The position numbers were made by a program, and so were the translations under genes. The notes under the pieces were generated by a model that saw only the letters and a program-made list of their open reading frames with translations, did not search any database and was not told the DNA's origin. Shown piece after piece: positions 32,351 through 44,378 of a stretch of DNA of 64,000 bases. The stretch is from Amyloporia xantha. Its lineage: Eukaryota; Basidiomycota; Agaricomycetes; Polyporales; Adustoporiaceae. The stretch lies in NCBI GenBank assembly GCA_036971615.1, contig JAYKKR010000031.1, positions 186,001 through 250,000 on the forward strand, given 5' to 3'. Positions within the stretch are counted from its first letter, which is position 1, and each line of letters opens with the position of its first letter.

Positions 32351-34030
32351 CTCTGCAGTCCCAGGACTTGATTGACCCACCGATGAAGCAGGAGCAACAA
32401 CAGCAACTAACGACTGTTGGTTCTCAATGTGGTGTGATGTCGCAGCAAGGTCTACCGCAGCCAGATGGTCAACAAGTATGTCAATCTCATCACGAACAGT
32501 CACCGTGGCAGGCCTTGGAACGGGCAGCCGATGCTGAGGTTCGGGCAAGCGCACCAGCTATCTACGCCGAAACAGAACAACGTGAGGCAGAGCCGAATTC
32601 GTTTGACGAGAGGCGTGCCACTGTGCAAACCCAGGCCCAGACTGCCCAAATGCACAAGGAACGGACAGAACGTTGGGTTGCACAGATGCGCAACAATACA
32701 TATGACGGGCCTCGCGGTGTAGAGCGCGATAGCAGTGACTCGTCCGTGAACCCAACGGATGAGCCGATGCAGGACCGCTCTGGCTGTCTGCAGAAGGCTC
32801 AACGGGTTAGCTGGCCGAGCCTTCCCGAAGCGACGTTCGTGCTCACCTATACGGACTTCTGCTTGCGGAACAACCTTACCGTAGAACCCGCACAGTTTGA
32901 ATTTGAGGGCCGTCACATCGACTTGCACAGGCTGCACGTCGAGGTCAACACCGTGGGTGGTCCAGCTGTGGTAAGTCTGGTCGCCTCGGCCTGGAATTGT
33001 AGGCTGAGTGGTGTCTCCGTAGGCTACGCGCGACGAGCTATGGCCCGTGGTTGCTGCGAAGCTGGGCTTCGTTCAATTTCCTGCAAGTGACAACGAACCA
33101 GCGAAGTCGGAGTCCAATGTCGCGATATACTTGCAGAACATCTACAGGCAGTATCTTGAGCGATACAATGAGGCCTTCATTTCTTCAGTGACCTCACAGC
33201 GCCAGAGGGCACAGATGATGCCACTGAACGGGGATGCTACAAATGCTGGCCCGACGCAAGGCGGCAATGGATCTGACACGCCGGTGCAGCCGATGTTCGT
33301 GGATAGCAATCATAACACACAGGACGGCACGTTACAACAGAACCAGATACAAGTTGTGCCTAAGCCTCTAGTTTCATATCCGAGCTTTCGTTGCCCTACC
33401 GAGGCGGAGTTGCAACGGGGTGTCCAGTATGTCGAGATGCTCCGGAAGAAGTACACTTACGGTTTGTCGATGTTTTGTTTTTGCAATGTTCAACGAGGAG
33501 TCTGACTTTCAAGCAGAGGTTCAACAGCTGCAGGGGCATCTTGTGACGCAGGAGAAAAAGCAGGAATATGAGGTGTTATTTGACCAACTATGGGGCTATA
33601 CAACACTGGTCGAATCCAAGTTGCACGTCTTTGCGAGTGTGTTCAAAGACGGAACCATGCGTCGACTTACATTGTGGGTATGTCCATTTCCGTACTTTGC
33701 GTCTGTTTAGGTAGTTTATCGCTTTCGTGCAGGCCTTAATCACAAGGTATCAGAAGGAATTGGCTGATGCTGGACAGCCGAGATATCTGATCAGCTTGGA
33801 TGACTTGCCAAATATTGTCACTGTGATGAGGTCCTTTGCGGAAAAATCTCCCTACCCAGGTTCTGTTGGAGGCAATGTACAAGAGTCTCTGTGCAATAAC
33901 ACCCTGCGCCCCTCCGCCTGCATCTGGTAGTCCTGTTCAAACGTCAATTGCGCATCCGCAGCCACCGTTCTCGTCTCCTTCTCCCTCTGCACGTACGTTG
34001 CATCCTACTCTTCAATCTTCCGAAGCTTAG
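32281..34030 (+). CDS. ARID-domain protein, SWI/SNF-subunit-like (array copy 2)
   Basis: The only copy with an ARID/BRIGHT DNA-binding domain, the fold found in Swi1-type subunits of SWI/SNF remodelers. Domain: FVLTYTDFCLRNNLTVEP, FEGRHIDLHRLHVEVNTVGG, intron at about 32970-33021, then DELWPVVAAKLGFVQFPAS and YLQNIYRQYLERYNEAFI. Downstream are a Gln-rich linker, VPKPLVSYPSFRCPTEAEL, LVESKLHVFASVFKDGTM and DAGQPRYLISLDDLPNIV. An in-frame TAA at about 32347 sits where copy 3 reads on, so translation would have to start at a later Met (about 32383), or the gene is dead. A frame change near the C terminus (about 33900) adds doubt. Confidence 0.55.
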
Positions 34031-34640
34031 CTCACACGCCATCCCGACGGTATAATCTCGAATCGCGCTTCCGTCCGCAGAAGAGTGAGCATGACATTGC
34101 TTGGTCATACCAGTTCTAGGATGCCTACTTCATATCCATACATGGAGGTTCGTGGAAAGGCTACATATTCAAAGTTTCTTTGGGGTGAATGCAATTACAT
34201 GTACTGTAATACTTGAGAGATGACCCGGAAATAAGAACTCTAAGAATTAGTCCACCCTATGTCCAATGAGTGACCACAGACGATTCTGCAATGTAGGAGA
34301 GCGTATGAAAGCGTATGAGTCTGTATGAGTGCCAGGTATGCTATAAACGCCGGCCCGAGTCCAAGAAGGTTTGATTACCGGTTGAAATACCGGGGTATCG
34401 CATGCTAAATTAGAGTAACCACTTTCGGCAGGGAACTGAGGCCCAAGCGGTGGGTATATCAAAGGTGAGTACATTCAATAGCCACCGCTGCCGGCAAGTA
34501 GAGACTCATACTCGATTAGTGTCATATATTTGAAGACTAGGTGGGCCTATGATACGAACCAAAGCCCAAAGAGCACATCAGAGCGGGTGCTGTAAGAAAA
34601 GACGTAAACTGAGCGTCGAGACGCTCCGGGTCAGAAGATG
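34031..34640. other. spacer between ARID copies 2 and 3
   Basis: No gene seen; short open frames only. Confidence 0.4.
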
Positions 34641-34908
34641 AATCAATGTCTGGTGGTCCAGTCTCAGCTGTATTAGGTTCGCGAGACACAGGTGTGTTGT
34701 TATTCGTTTCTTATCTTCCACCACATGTCTTCCTCGAGCTCCCCCTAAACGTTTCTCTTGAATCCTTCGCCAAGACGAACTTGAAGTTCTATCCTCAAGC
34801 TTTGGCCTTGACCGTGACGTTCCTAGTACCTTGGAGCTGTAATTGGCCCGTTCAGTAGCTCCTCCTTTTCATCGTCGCGTTTACACTGCTCCCACCACCG
34901 CTATCGCC

Positions 34909-37420
34909 ATGGCTGATCGTCTAACTGGATTTCAGCAGCCCAATGTTCTGCCTGACAGCCTTCCAGTCGACATTGTGCGTCAGCAGTCCCAGGACTTGGT
35001 CGATCCCAGGACAATTGGCATCCCCTACCCCAGGACTCCGCTTTCGGTGAATGTCCAACCTCACGACCGCCCTTTGGGCACTACGCTTCAAGCTCCCATC
35101 CCCGCCCCAACCTCCATCACGGCTGACCCTCAGGGTCTCATCGACCCGCAGACTAATGTGCGAAGCCTGTGGGCAGGTCTTGAACAGCAAGCACATCATT
35201 TTCTTCAACAGTCTTCCAGAAATCAGGCTGGAGGAGGCTTACCATGTTCGAGCGCCGCACATAATCAGCAGGTGAGTTGGCTCCTCATTTCTCGTTCCTC
35301 CATTCTCCTTCAACTCCGTCCCTTACCCACCCTTCTATCTTGTGCGTTCCACGCCCACATCCGCATCATTACACCTTTAATGTGCCCTGTACTCCGCGTT
35401 CTTTACGTATTACTCTCCTCAAGTCTTCGCTCTAGTTTGCGCTTCACTCACGCCCGTCCGCTCGCGCCATCATGTGCGGCGGTCGAGAGTCAGATCCAGC
35501 CTTCCCTCGCTGACGATATGGTGTGTTGACTTTATGCACCCATTTATTTTAGATGTTGGCCCTACTTGCCTGCCAGGCCTTGGCTCGCATGCAGAGTGGA
35601 CCGCAACAAGGGCAGCACCAGCAGCACGTGGACGGACAGATGTAAACCCCCACAGCGTCGACGTCCCTTCACGACGTGCAGCAAGGCCACAACATGCACC
35701 TTTCAAATAACAGTGCCGGACAGCAGGGCGTCACTATTCAGCAGCAGTTCAACGTCCTCGCCGCGCAGAATCCCGTCGCGGCTCAGATGCTTCTACAGAA
35801 GCTGGAGCGACAACTGCAATTGCTAGGGATGGAGCAGAACCAACCGCCGCAGAAGGGCGTCCCCGATATACCCTTCCTCCACCAGATGCAGCAGCAGCAC
35901 CAACAGGCGGCTCAGCACCAACAGCACCATCAGGTTCAAGCACAACCTCCGTATATAGAAACGCCTCAGCTCACGGTGCAACCCCAGCAACTAGCGCAGA
36001 TTATTGGCGCGCAAGTGGGTCAGCTACAGAACCACCCGAGCCAGCAGTGTTTCTTTCCAGGCGGCATGCAGCAGCCCTCCAATGGTAATCAGCATCCTCA
36101 TCAGCTGGCTGGTCTTCCACAATTGGCGAATGTGGGGTCTCAATATCTGATGGCACAGCAACAGGTCCTCCAGCAGCCAGGCGCTCAGCAACAGTTTCAA
36201 TCTCACCAGGGACAGTCGCAGCAGACTGTAAGACAGGCGACTTATGTTCAGATTAGGGCCCGCGCATTAGACCTGCACACCAAAATAAAGCAGGATGAGG
36301 CGGAGCGGGATGCTCTTATCGAGAGACGTGCTACCATGCCCGACGTTCAATTCCAGACCCAGAATGCGGAGATGCTCGAGAACACAAATCAGAAGAAGGC
36401 GATATTGAGAGGATGGATCGCGGAGATGAAGCAGGTCATGGACTGTGGGAGCACTCAAGACGGGTCTGGCGGCGCGCAGCCTGATGGCAGCAACATGTGA
36501 GTTAATGAAGTTTCTCTCCGGTCTTGAGACTCAGACTTTGCGCACCAGGAACGGCGCATCTAGTGGACGTCAGACGCAACCAATTCAGGCATTACCAAGC
36601 CAGCCTGGCTCTGTGCAGGGTCAGCCAATGCCTGCCGGTGGCAATTCGAATGCGCAGAACGGTGCTCCACAACAGGAACAGATACGCGTTGTGCCCAAAC
36701 CAGATGTCCCTCTCCAGAGCGGTCGTTATCCCACCGAGGCTGAGTTGCAACAGGGCCGCCAGTATGTTGATATGCTCCGGCAGGAGTACATGTACCGTTC
36801 GTCGTCGTTCTTTGGGATCTTATGTGGAGACTGACCGTTCAAACAGGGGTCCAGCAAATGCGTGATCAGCCGGTTGCAGAGGAGCATGAACAGGAATATG
36901 ACATGATATTTGAGCAACTATGGCACTATACAGCAATGGTGGAGCCCACCTTGCACGTCTATGCGTGCGCGTTCAGTGACGGAGTCATGCGCCGTCTGAC
37001 AGCGGCGGTATGTCGTTTCTTCAGTTTTGTGTCTGTTCAGTAGTTGATCGTTTCGTGCAGGCTTTGACTACAAAGCATCAGAAGGCGTTGTCTGATGCCG
37101 GACAGCCAAGATATCTGATCAATTTAGACAACCTGCGAAATATTCTGAACACGATGAAGGTCGCCGCGGAACAATTTCCCTACCCAGGTTTGCTCAATGG
37201 GAATATACAGCAGCTTACACACTACAACATTCAGCACCATTCGCCTGGTGGGATGCAATCGGCGAAGCCTGGCGTATCGGGTGCATCTCTTCAGATGTCA
37301 ATTGCACGTACGCAGCCGCCATTCATACCCTCTTCGCCCTCCGCACGGACGTCGCTCCTTGATTATCGATGCGATGAAGCAACCTATGGTACCAGCTCAC
37401 CCGTCACACCTTCTAACAAG
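34909..37420 (+). pseudogene. ARID-gene array copy 3 (long Gln-rich N terminus, no ARID)
   Basis: The most complete N terminus: exon 34909-35271 (MADRLTGFQQPNVLPDSLP), an intron to 35552, then a long Gln-rich exon with FNVLAAQNPVAAQMLLQKLE and a helical IRARALDLHTKIKQDEAER segment to about 36498. It then jumps straight to VPKPDVPLQSGRYPTEAEL and the C-terminal blocks MVEPTLHVYACAFSDGVM and DAGQPRYLINLDNLRNIL. The ARID region present in copy 2 is missing. A TAA at 35643-35645 interrupts the second exon in frame and cannot be removed by an intron that keeps phase. This is probably the parental 5' end with later damage. Confidence 0.6.
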
Positions 37421-37447
37421 AGGATCCTCAATATAGTGGTTCTTAAG

Positions 37448-37813
37448 ATGGCCGCGATCTCCACAGCTAGCATCGTAATCTTGGGAGGGACGCTCTGCCT
37501 AGCGCTACTGTCCGTGGAAGGGTGAGTACAGTTTCGTTTGGTCGTGCCTAGTTCGCAATGTTCACACTCATTTCTGAGCAGGAAGATTCGTGGGGACCTT
37601 CGTGTGCCGATGATCTTTATGGCGGTCGTCCTAGTGACAACAACGGTCATCGGACTGTGCTGCTTTACCAAATACGACCTCGTTCCAGCGGTAGACGCGG
37701 AGGCGGACATTGATTTCGCTGTGGATAGCACGGAGGATACGACCATTCTGCTCGAAAAGGACGGAGACGAGAACGAGAACTGTGACGAGGATACAGACGA
37801 GGATAAAGAATGA
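37448..37813 (+). CDS. small two-helix membrane protein with acidic tail
   Basis: Two exons in phase, 37448-37521 and 37582-37813, giving 101 residues. The first helix is ASIVILGGTLCLALLSV, then a basic loop (KIRGDLR), a second helix (MIFMAVVLVTTTVIGLCC), and a very acidic C-terminal tail rich in Glu and Asp. No family is recognised. It could be the last exons of ARID copy 3 read through, since an open frame enters from 37010, but the membrane character and the separate ATG favour its own gene. Confidence 0.5.
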
Positions 37814-39453
37814 ATATATTGGCGCTACCTTGATCTGATTCTTGATATATGCGCTTACGCTGGTAAAGATTGTAGGCTGGGGATCGTGGCTCGCATGTCA
37901 ACGTTTCTTGTACAGTAGGCTGTGTGTTGATAGACTCCTGCTGTAAACTTGCTACCTTTGTAGTCTCTCTTCTGTCTGAACAGAGGATTAGACCGATGAA
38001 GTACATAGTCAAGCAAGTTCCAGCAGTCAGATAAAGAGGGAGTGCATCCTATTCCGCAATGCTCGTGTGAGCTTGTCCATCTTGAATGCTACCTAGTTCT
38101 TAGCAAACCTGTAATCATATAGAATGTAGGAATAGGATAGACATCGAACAACGGTGAGTAGTTGACCGATGGTGCTGTGAACGATGCATTCTCCTGTATA
38201 CAATTACACTGAGACAGAATGGCAAGTGTTTCTGGACTCTCATGGACACTTAGTGTTCAACCGTTCGGCACTCGCTCTGCTGCCGTCTAGGTTGGAGCTG
38301 AACTCCCGCCCACACGCTGAAAATACAACATTTCAAGACGACGCACCTCAACTCAGCCGGTTGTCGCCTCTCTGTGGTGTTCGCTGAACCCCTGAAGCAT
38401 CTGTCTCGATGTACAAAATATTTACTTCACCGAGAGCCATGCAAACGAAAAAATGCGGGGGCAGTCTGTAGACTGTAGAGCGCTACATCAGCCTCGCATT
38501 GGACCACCCAAAATTCGGTATGCGAGTCATGGCACGCCTCCTTACGGATCCTTCGGAAGCTGAAGGTGAAGCTAGTGCGTACTTCGGCCAAACTGCTATG
38601 GACGCAGTTGTAAGTCAAGGTGAGTTATATGCCACTGGACTGCGGCGTTGTGCACACTAACCTTTCTGAACGGGAAAAATCACGGTTCTACAACGACGCT
38701 GGCGGACATGTGAGGATATCAGCGGATGCATAATGTAAGGCCAAAAAACATTTCGTTGGAAGAGATGGGAGCTCTGCAGCGCGGGCTTCATTCATGTTGA
38801 TTACTACTTCCTAGTCAGCTTTAATTAGGCATGTCCAAATGGCTGAGCTCGCGACGTTTTGTAGGGTAAAGAAGGGCAACCTTATACAACATCCTCGCTT
38901 GACTGACTGGGCATCTTGCATGTACGACACCTTTCAGATTGACTTGTGACTGTGCAAGGCTGCGTCAACTCTTTTTCCGCCAGAAGAGCTCAAGATGTTC
39001 TGAACAGTCGAGTCCGGCACACCATGCGTTCAAGAAACTGCAGAATGGTCCAAATTTTATCCCACTCACTGTACAGCGGATTGTTGCAGTTCTCTGCCGT
39101 CCGCTCGGTCCAACACCGTACCGGAGCAGATATACCCATAGAAAAAAGGCGGGACATGCCGACGACCCGCTATTGTAAAGCTTTCGCCCAGGAGATGTTA
39201 TGCATATCTAAGAGTACATCACCGAAAATTATACTTCGCGTCGCCTTATATTGAAGGAAAATGATTGATAACATCCTGAATAAGCGAACCTTCCTCTATG
39301 TCGCTGCGTCGCTCATCTGACAAGGCGTTCGAGTGTTGTCACAGATAAAGTCAGTTTTCCTGTCTGATATCATGAATGGACATTGCGGACGCTCAGCAAA
39401 ACAATAAAGGTGCGATACTGACTAACATAACCCCGCCACCATCGCTGCACATG
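37814..39453. other. gene-poor stretch
   Basis: No gene assigned. One coding-like plus-strand stretch at about 38480-38610 (LALDHPKFGMRVMARLLTDP) ends at a possible splice donor, but no flanking exons were found. Confidence 0.35.
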
Positions 39454-40842
39454 TTATTGTGTCACTTTGAGCCTAACCGATCCTTTCGACGGCCCATCGC
39501 CAAGCGTCGCCCACCACTGATGTTTCTTCCCCCCTGAATCTCTTCGCTTTAACACTTTGGATAGTCCTGAGCTGACGCCTTTGCGTCCGCCTCCTGGGAA
39601 TTCTCCGACGGATTTCCTGTCTGAGGTTTCCAACGAAGGCACAAGATCGGACACTTCCTCGACCCTCTTCCGCTTCTTCTTAGTCACATTAGCAGAGTGA
39701 CCAGGGGCATCCGATCTCTGCCCCTTTTCCCACTCCTTGCGGTGAAGACGATAGAGCGCCATAGTTGCTCTTGCATCAGTGACCTGTTACCGCAATGGCA
39801 AATAGAATCAGTCAAGCATACATCAGGGCGTGAGCTAAAATGCGCGGACGTACACTAGAGTGCTCGCCTGCTTGGATCGTGACACCGAGCTCTTGCTTCA
39901 CCAGATGTCGCAAAGCTGGCCGGCGGCTGCGAGAGACTTTGTACTTGAACGAGTAGATTTGTGTGTCGCGCGTTTGTTGATGCGGATGTGAAAGAAGTAA
40001 CGCCTACGGATATGTGCAGCATTAATATACTGTATGAAGTCGTTCGACGACACATACCTTGAGGTCGTTATGGACAGCGTGCCCTATCAGCACCCGATCT
40101 TTCAGAAGTTCCGCCACCTGTTTTTGCACTTCATTGAACGGTCGTGCTACACATCACAAAAATGTGAGAAGGCGAGTGAGCATGTGTCGAATGAGAGAAA
40201 GACGATGATTTGCGAACCATTAATCATATCACTCGCGCGAACTCCGCTGAATTCTGTCCTGTAGTCCACCACACGTTCTCGTTGACGGACGAAGACATCC
40301 AGCTGGACAGCGCCGTGATAATTGACGAGACTGACGCGTGCAAGCGACGATTCTTTTCCTTCAGGTCCCACTCCCACCATCTCGCAATCTAGTGCAAGGT
40401 ACTTTCCCGGTCTGAGGTTGACGGAGAAGGACGGTGCAATACGATGTTAGAAAACATCTGTGAGTAGATGAGTGGTGGTTGGCTCACTGCTGTTGGGCAG
40501 AAGAATACTCGAGCTCGCCTGATATCATCCTGCGCAATGCAGGAAGGGATTCACCATTGCGCGACTCGCTCACACTAGAGGTAGCAATATCCGCCGCCGA
40601 TCCGCGAGTGTACGAGGTCTCCTCAAATGTCTGAGTGCCTGGCGATACGCTTGAGTGTTCAATCTTCCGTCGTTTTCGTGAACCCGCTGTAGATGATTCC
40701 GTAGCCTTTGTTGGGGGTAAGCTCTGGAAGACCTGTGTAAGTAGGACCATGGAGACAACGGTCCATAAATGTCTATCACCTTTTGTAAAGCTAGCCAATT
40801 TGAAGATGCGCGCTGAACATTCGCCTTCGTTGAGACCGGCAT
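39454..40842 (-). CDS. REX4: RNA exonuclease 4 (REX4), DEDDh family
   Basis: 3'-5' exoribonuclease family member involved in pre-rRNA processing in the nucleolus. Exons read right to left: [20 protein letters not shown]; a Ser-rich, basic linker with [29 protein letters not shown] (Exo I, Asp and Glu); [19 protein letters not shown] with GHAVHNDLK (Exo II Asp); [26 protein letters not shown] joined across an intron to [19 protein letters not shown] (Exo III His and Asp); and a basic C-terminal tail. The intron before the catalytic domain uses a ctaac branch site and a ctcag acceptor. All junctions keep phase and all catalytic residues are present. The length, about 340 residues, fits the family. 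Confidence 0.88.
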
Positions 40843-41103
40843 GCTATAGACTAGCGATCCTCTACGAACGTCGAGCCGGTCGAGTGTAAGAAAAGTCAGA
40901 GACTCAAGTCCACATTTAACTGATTTAAGAGGTTAACGGGTAGATAAGGGCTTAGAAGATAAAAAGGCAATCTAATTCTAATAAGCGATCGTGTTGAGCG
41001 CCGGCTTAGCTAATAATTACCGATCACCAACCTTCAACTCAATTCTCGCTGGTTATTACTGTAATTCGTGGATGCAGCTTGTAACTGAACGAACTTTCAG
41101 AGG

Positions 41104-42655
41104 ATGGACCTTTCGACAGTAAATGAACTGCTTGCAGGAAGTGTTGGCGGAGCCGCACAAGTTCTGGTCGGGCAACCGCTAGACACCATCAAGACTCGCG
41201 CACAGATCGCTCCCCGTACAGTCTTCCTCCTTGCTTGCACCTGGGACTGCATGTGATCTTATGTTGGTTGTATTATTGTGCAGAGGGAATGTTCGTAAGT
41301 GCTATCATACCGTCTTTTCAGGTCAGCGCGTGATAAATAATCATCGTCAGAAAGGGCCCACGGACATTCTGACCCAGACGATGAAGAAGGAAGGTTTCTT
41401 TGCATTATACAAAGGTCTGGGGATGATGTAGTGGGTTCTCAGTGTATACGTTGTTTGACCGATTTGAGAAAGGTATGGCTAGTCCTCTCGTCGGAATCGC
41501 CGGTGTCAATTCCCTCCTGTTTGCCGCATATGGCGTCTCGAAACGGGTCATCTCGCCTTTCCCGCAGCTCTCACTTACGGAGATTGCGGGAGCTGGCGCA
41601 ATGGCAGGCGCGGTCAATGCTATTTTAGCAAGCCCAGGTTTGTGCACGAACGCCTCCTCTATTCAGAAATATTCACTGTAATGCAACGTAAAGTGGAGAT
41701 GTTCAAGGTCCGCATGCAAGGGCAGTATGGGTCTGCATCGGATAAGCCTCTGCGCCAAGTGGTGTCTGAGGTGTGGTCACAATGGGGTTTCAGAAGGGGG
41801 ATCATGCGAGGCTACTGGGTGCGCCTAGGGCACCTCCCCGCTTTGATATTTGTTTCATGTTTGAGATACAGATCACTGTCGCCCGTGAGATTCCTGCATA
41901 TGCCGGGTACGTCTATATTCACGTATACCGAAATCATCGTAGTTTATCGTGTGATCGGTCTTCTAGCTTTTATACTGGTAAGTTGGGCCGCCTCCATAAC
42001 TAGGCATGAGTATTACAGGAGCATCTTATTCTTCAATACGCAGCGTTTGAGTTCACCAAGCGCAAGTTTTCCACGGCATACGGCAAGGAACTACCAGTAT
42101 GGGCGTTGCTCACGAGCGGAGCTACCGGTGGGGTGAGTGTCACAGTTTCCTCCACGAGAATGGCAGGAGTCCTCAACCCGTGGACAGATTGCATATTGGC
42201 TAGCTTGCTATCCGTTAGGTCAGCGTCTAACTTGTCAGTAGTGCATGAAGGCTTATCAACCTCGTATGCAACTACTAGATGTGGTGAAGTCCCGCGTGCA
42301 ATTGCGAGCTAATCCGCCTAGCGGAACCCCTGTACAATACATTGCACATGAATTGAAAGCTATTGTCTCGGAATCCGGGTGGTGGGTTTCTCCCATCTCA
42401 AATTTGCGATCGTCACTTACAGCTTACCTGCAGGACTGGACTATTCCGAGGATTGTCGCCATCCCGTAAGTGCTATTTTGTCTCAATGTCTGACTTCTGT
42501 TGCCCTGCTAATGGAAATACATTGATTCAAAGTACTTCGCAGGTCAGTTGGAGATCCCGACTGCCGACTTCGTTGATGCTTACAATGCCTGATGTAGTAT
42601 ACCTGCTGCTGCAAGCACATTTGCTGCTTATGAGCTGACGCGAGGTGTGTGGTAA
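41104..42655 (+). CDS. mitochondrial carrier (carnitine/amino-acid carrier-like)
   Basis: Six-helix carrier of the mitochondrial inner membrane. I reconstructed about 10 exons, all GT-AG and in phase, starting 41104-41215, 41284-41294 (11 nt), 41351-41414, 41473-41637 and 41694-41818, and ending at TAA 42653-42655; about 285 residues, the family length. The three signature repeats are visible: QPLDTIKTRAQ, SPVEMFKVRMQGQYG and YPLDVVKSRVQLRA. Substrate motifs place it near the carnitine/acylcarnitine and basic amino acid group, but the substrate is not settled by the sequence. No damage seen. Confidence 0.85.
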
Positions 42656-44378
42656 TATCGCAATGCATATCTACAATATCTCAAATTCGCCACGCCACTG
42701 CAGAGTATTTGAAAGGAGCAACGGGCGTGTGAGACTCAGAGGTTGGTTACTCTGGGGGAAGAGTAGATGTTGGATACACGGAGAGCTGATGTTTCTCAGG
42801 TTGCTAGGAGAGTTGCATCATGTGCACTTATACCACTGACATGAATACGAGAGTCTGACAGATGGATATTTGTCTCCATTGGAAGTTTGTCATACAGTGG
42901 TCTGGCCGTTGAATGGTCCGAGTGGCACATGTTGTGGTCAGACCATCTTTCTGTTCTATCAGCTGTGAAGGGTCGCGTTGCTGATAGTGTATACTTCGAT
43001 GTTCACGATACGATGCCGGTGAATGCCGAGGGGACGGTCTTCATCCAACATATGTCAGATAATATCTTATGGTGCGTAGTACTCTCTTTATGTGCCAGGT
43101 GATCATGCATTGCTGACGCATAATCAGATCGTTGTGAGGAGGCTTGTGCTGATCGGGAGTGTCTCTTGCACGTTACGCGCTAAGCCAATGGCGTTGCGTC
43201 ATGTGCAACTGCCGCACTGAGCAAAGACTTCTTGCATAGTAGCAGTTTTGACAGGGGGCCGTTCCGCGAACCACACCCTTCAATACTGCGATGTTGCGGT
43301 CTTCTTGAGTGCGCTCTATGTTTTCGTGGTGTGGGAGAGGCTTTAGGACCGGATACAACGTGCATCATATGATTACAGGCCACCTCGCATCTTCGGAATA
43401 TTTCACCCTTCGCATCTAAGCACCAACTTGGCAATGTTCAACAAATTTCTGATTGAGAGGCGCCTTTGGGGGAAACCGCGTGGTGGTCTTCAACGCTCAC
43501 CCATCTTGTTTTATCTGACGAATTTGTCTTTGGAGCGTCTTAGAGGGCTTCGCGCCCTGTTCATCAGAGAGATCATCATATCAAGCCTTCTCACTTCCAA
43601 CCACTTGTGGCGTAACTGAACCCAAACGACCACCAGCACGTTATCATTTCGCATCAGCGCTTTGGCAACTTCCTTTTTTCATTTGCACGGGATGTCATCA
43701 GCTGGATTGACTTGTAACAAGCGGCTGGGTTTGGGTGAGTGACTAGGCTAAATCAACCAGTCTGCCAGCATCTTTGACTCAGCCCAAGAGGCGCCTCTCG
43801 TCAGGTCGGTACAGCAGAAGATGTATAGAAGATACTTATTCACCGAATATCAGCAAGGGTGTAGTCTGCACCACGAGGTAGATGGCCGTGGCAACGCCGA
43901 ACTTCCCAAGAGGCATTGGGAAATCCGCTCTCATGGATTGTGGTGAAAACGGTGGGCAAACTTCTTGATTGGTGTCGCGCATTCAATTCTCAGGCCGCTG
44001 GAATCTGAGTCCTAACCTTGATTACATCGGTCTCCGCAGCGGTGTGCTCGTACAGTTTTCCGGTCATCACGACACGATGCTATATATGGCGAGGTGGCTA
44101 CTTACCTTCTCACCGTGCAACGTATGATCTGACCCACGATCTGCGCCCCCAGCATGGAGACCACTCCGTAAATTTCAATTAGAGGAGCATAGGTGCGGTA
44201 CCACAAGTGAGCGTCATACTTACGCGCAGTGGTGGAGGGTGGGGTCCACGCCCAGTCGGCCATGCTTCATAGATGCGACAGACTCACGCCTCACTGCCTT
44301 TCCCTCTTCATCGACTTATCACGTCTACGCTGTTCCACCACATAATCTACATATTTCAGCTCAGTCGCTTTCCTGTCC
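42656..44378. other. gene-poor stretch
   Basis: No gene supported. A plus-strand frame at 42887-43102 (YSGLAVEWSEWHMLWSDHL) looks coding-like but has no recognised family or flanking exons. Upstream exons of the next membrane protein could lie near the right edge. Confidence 0.35.
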
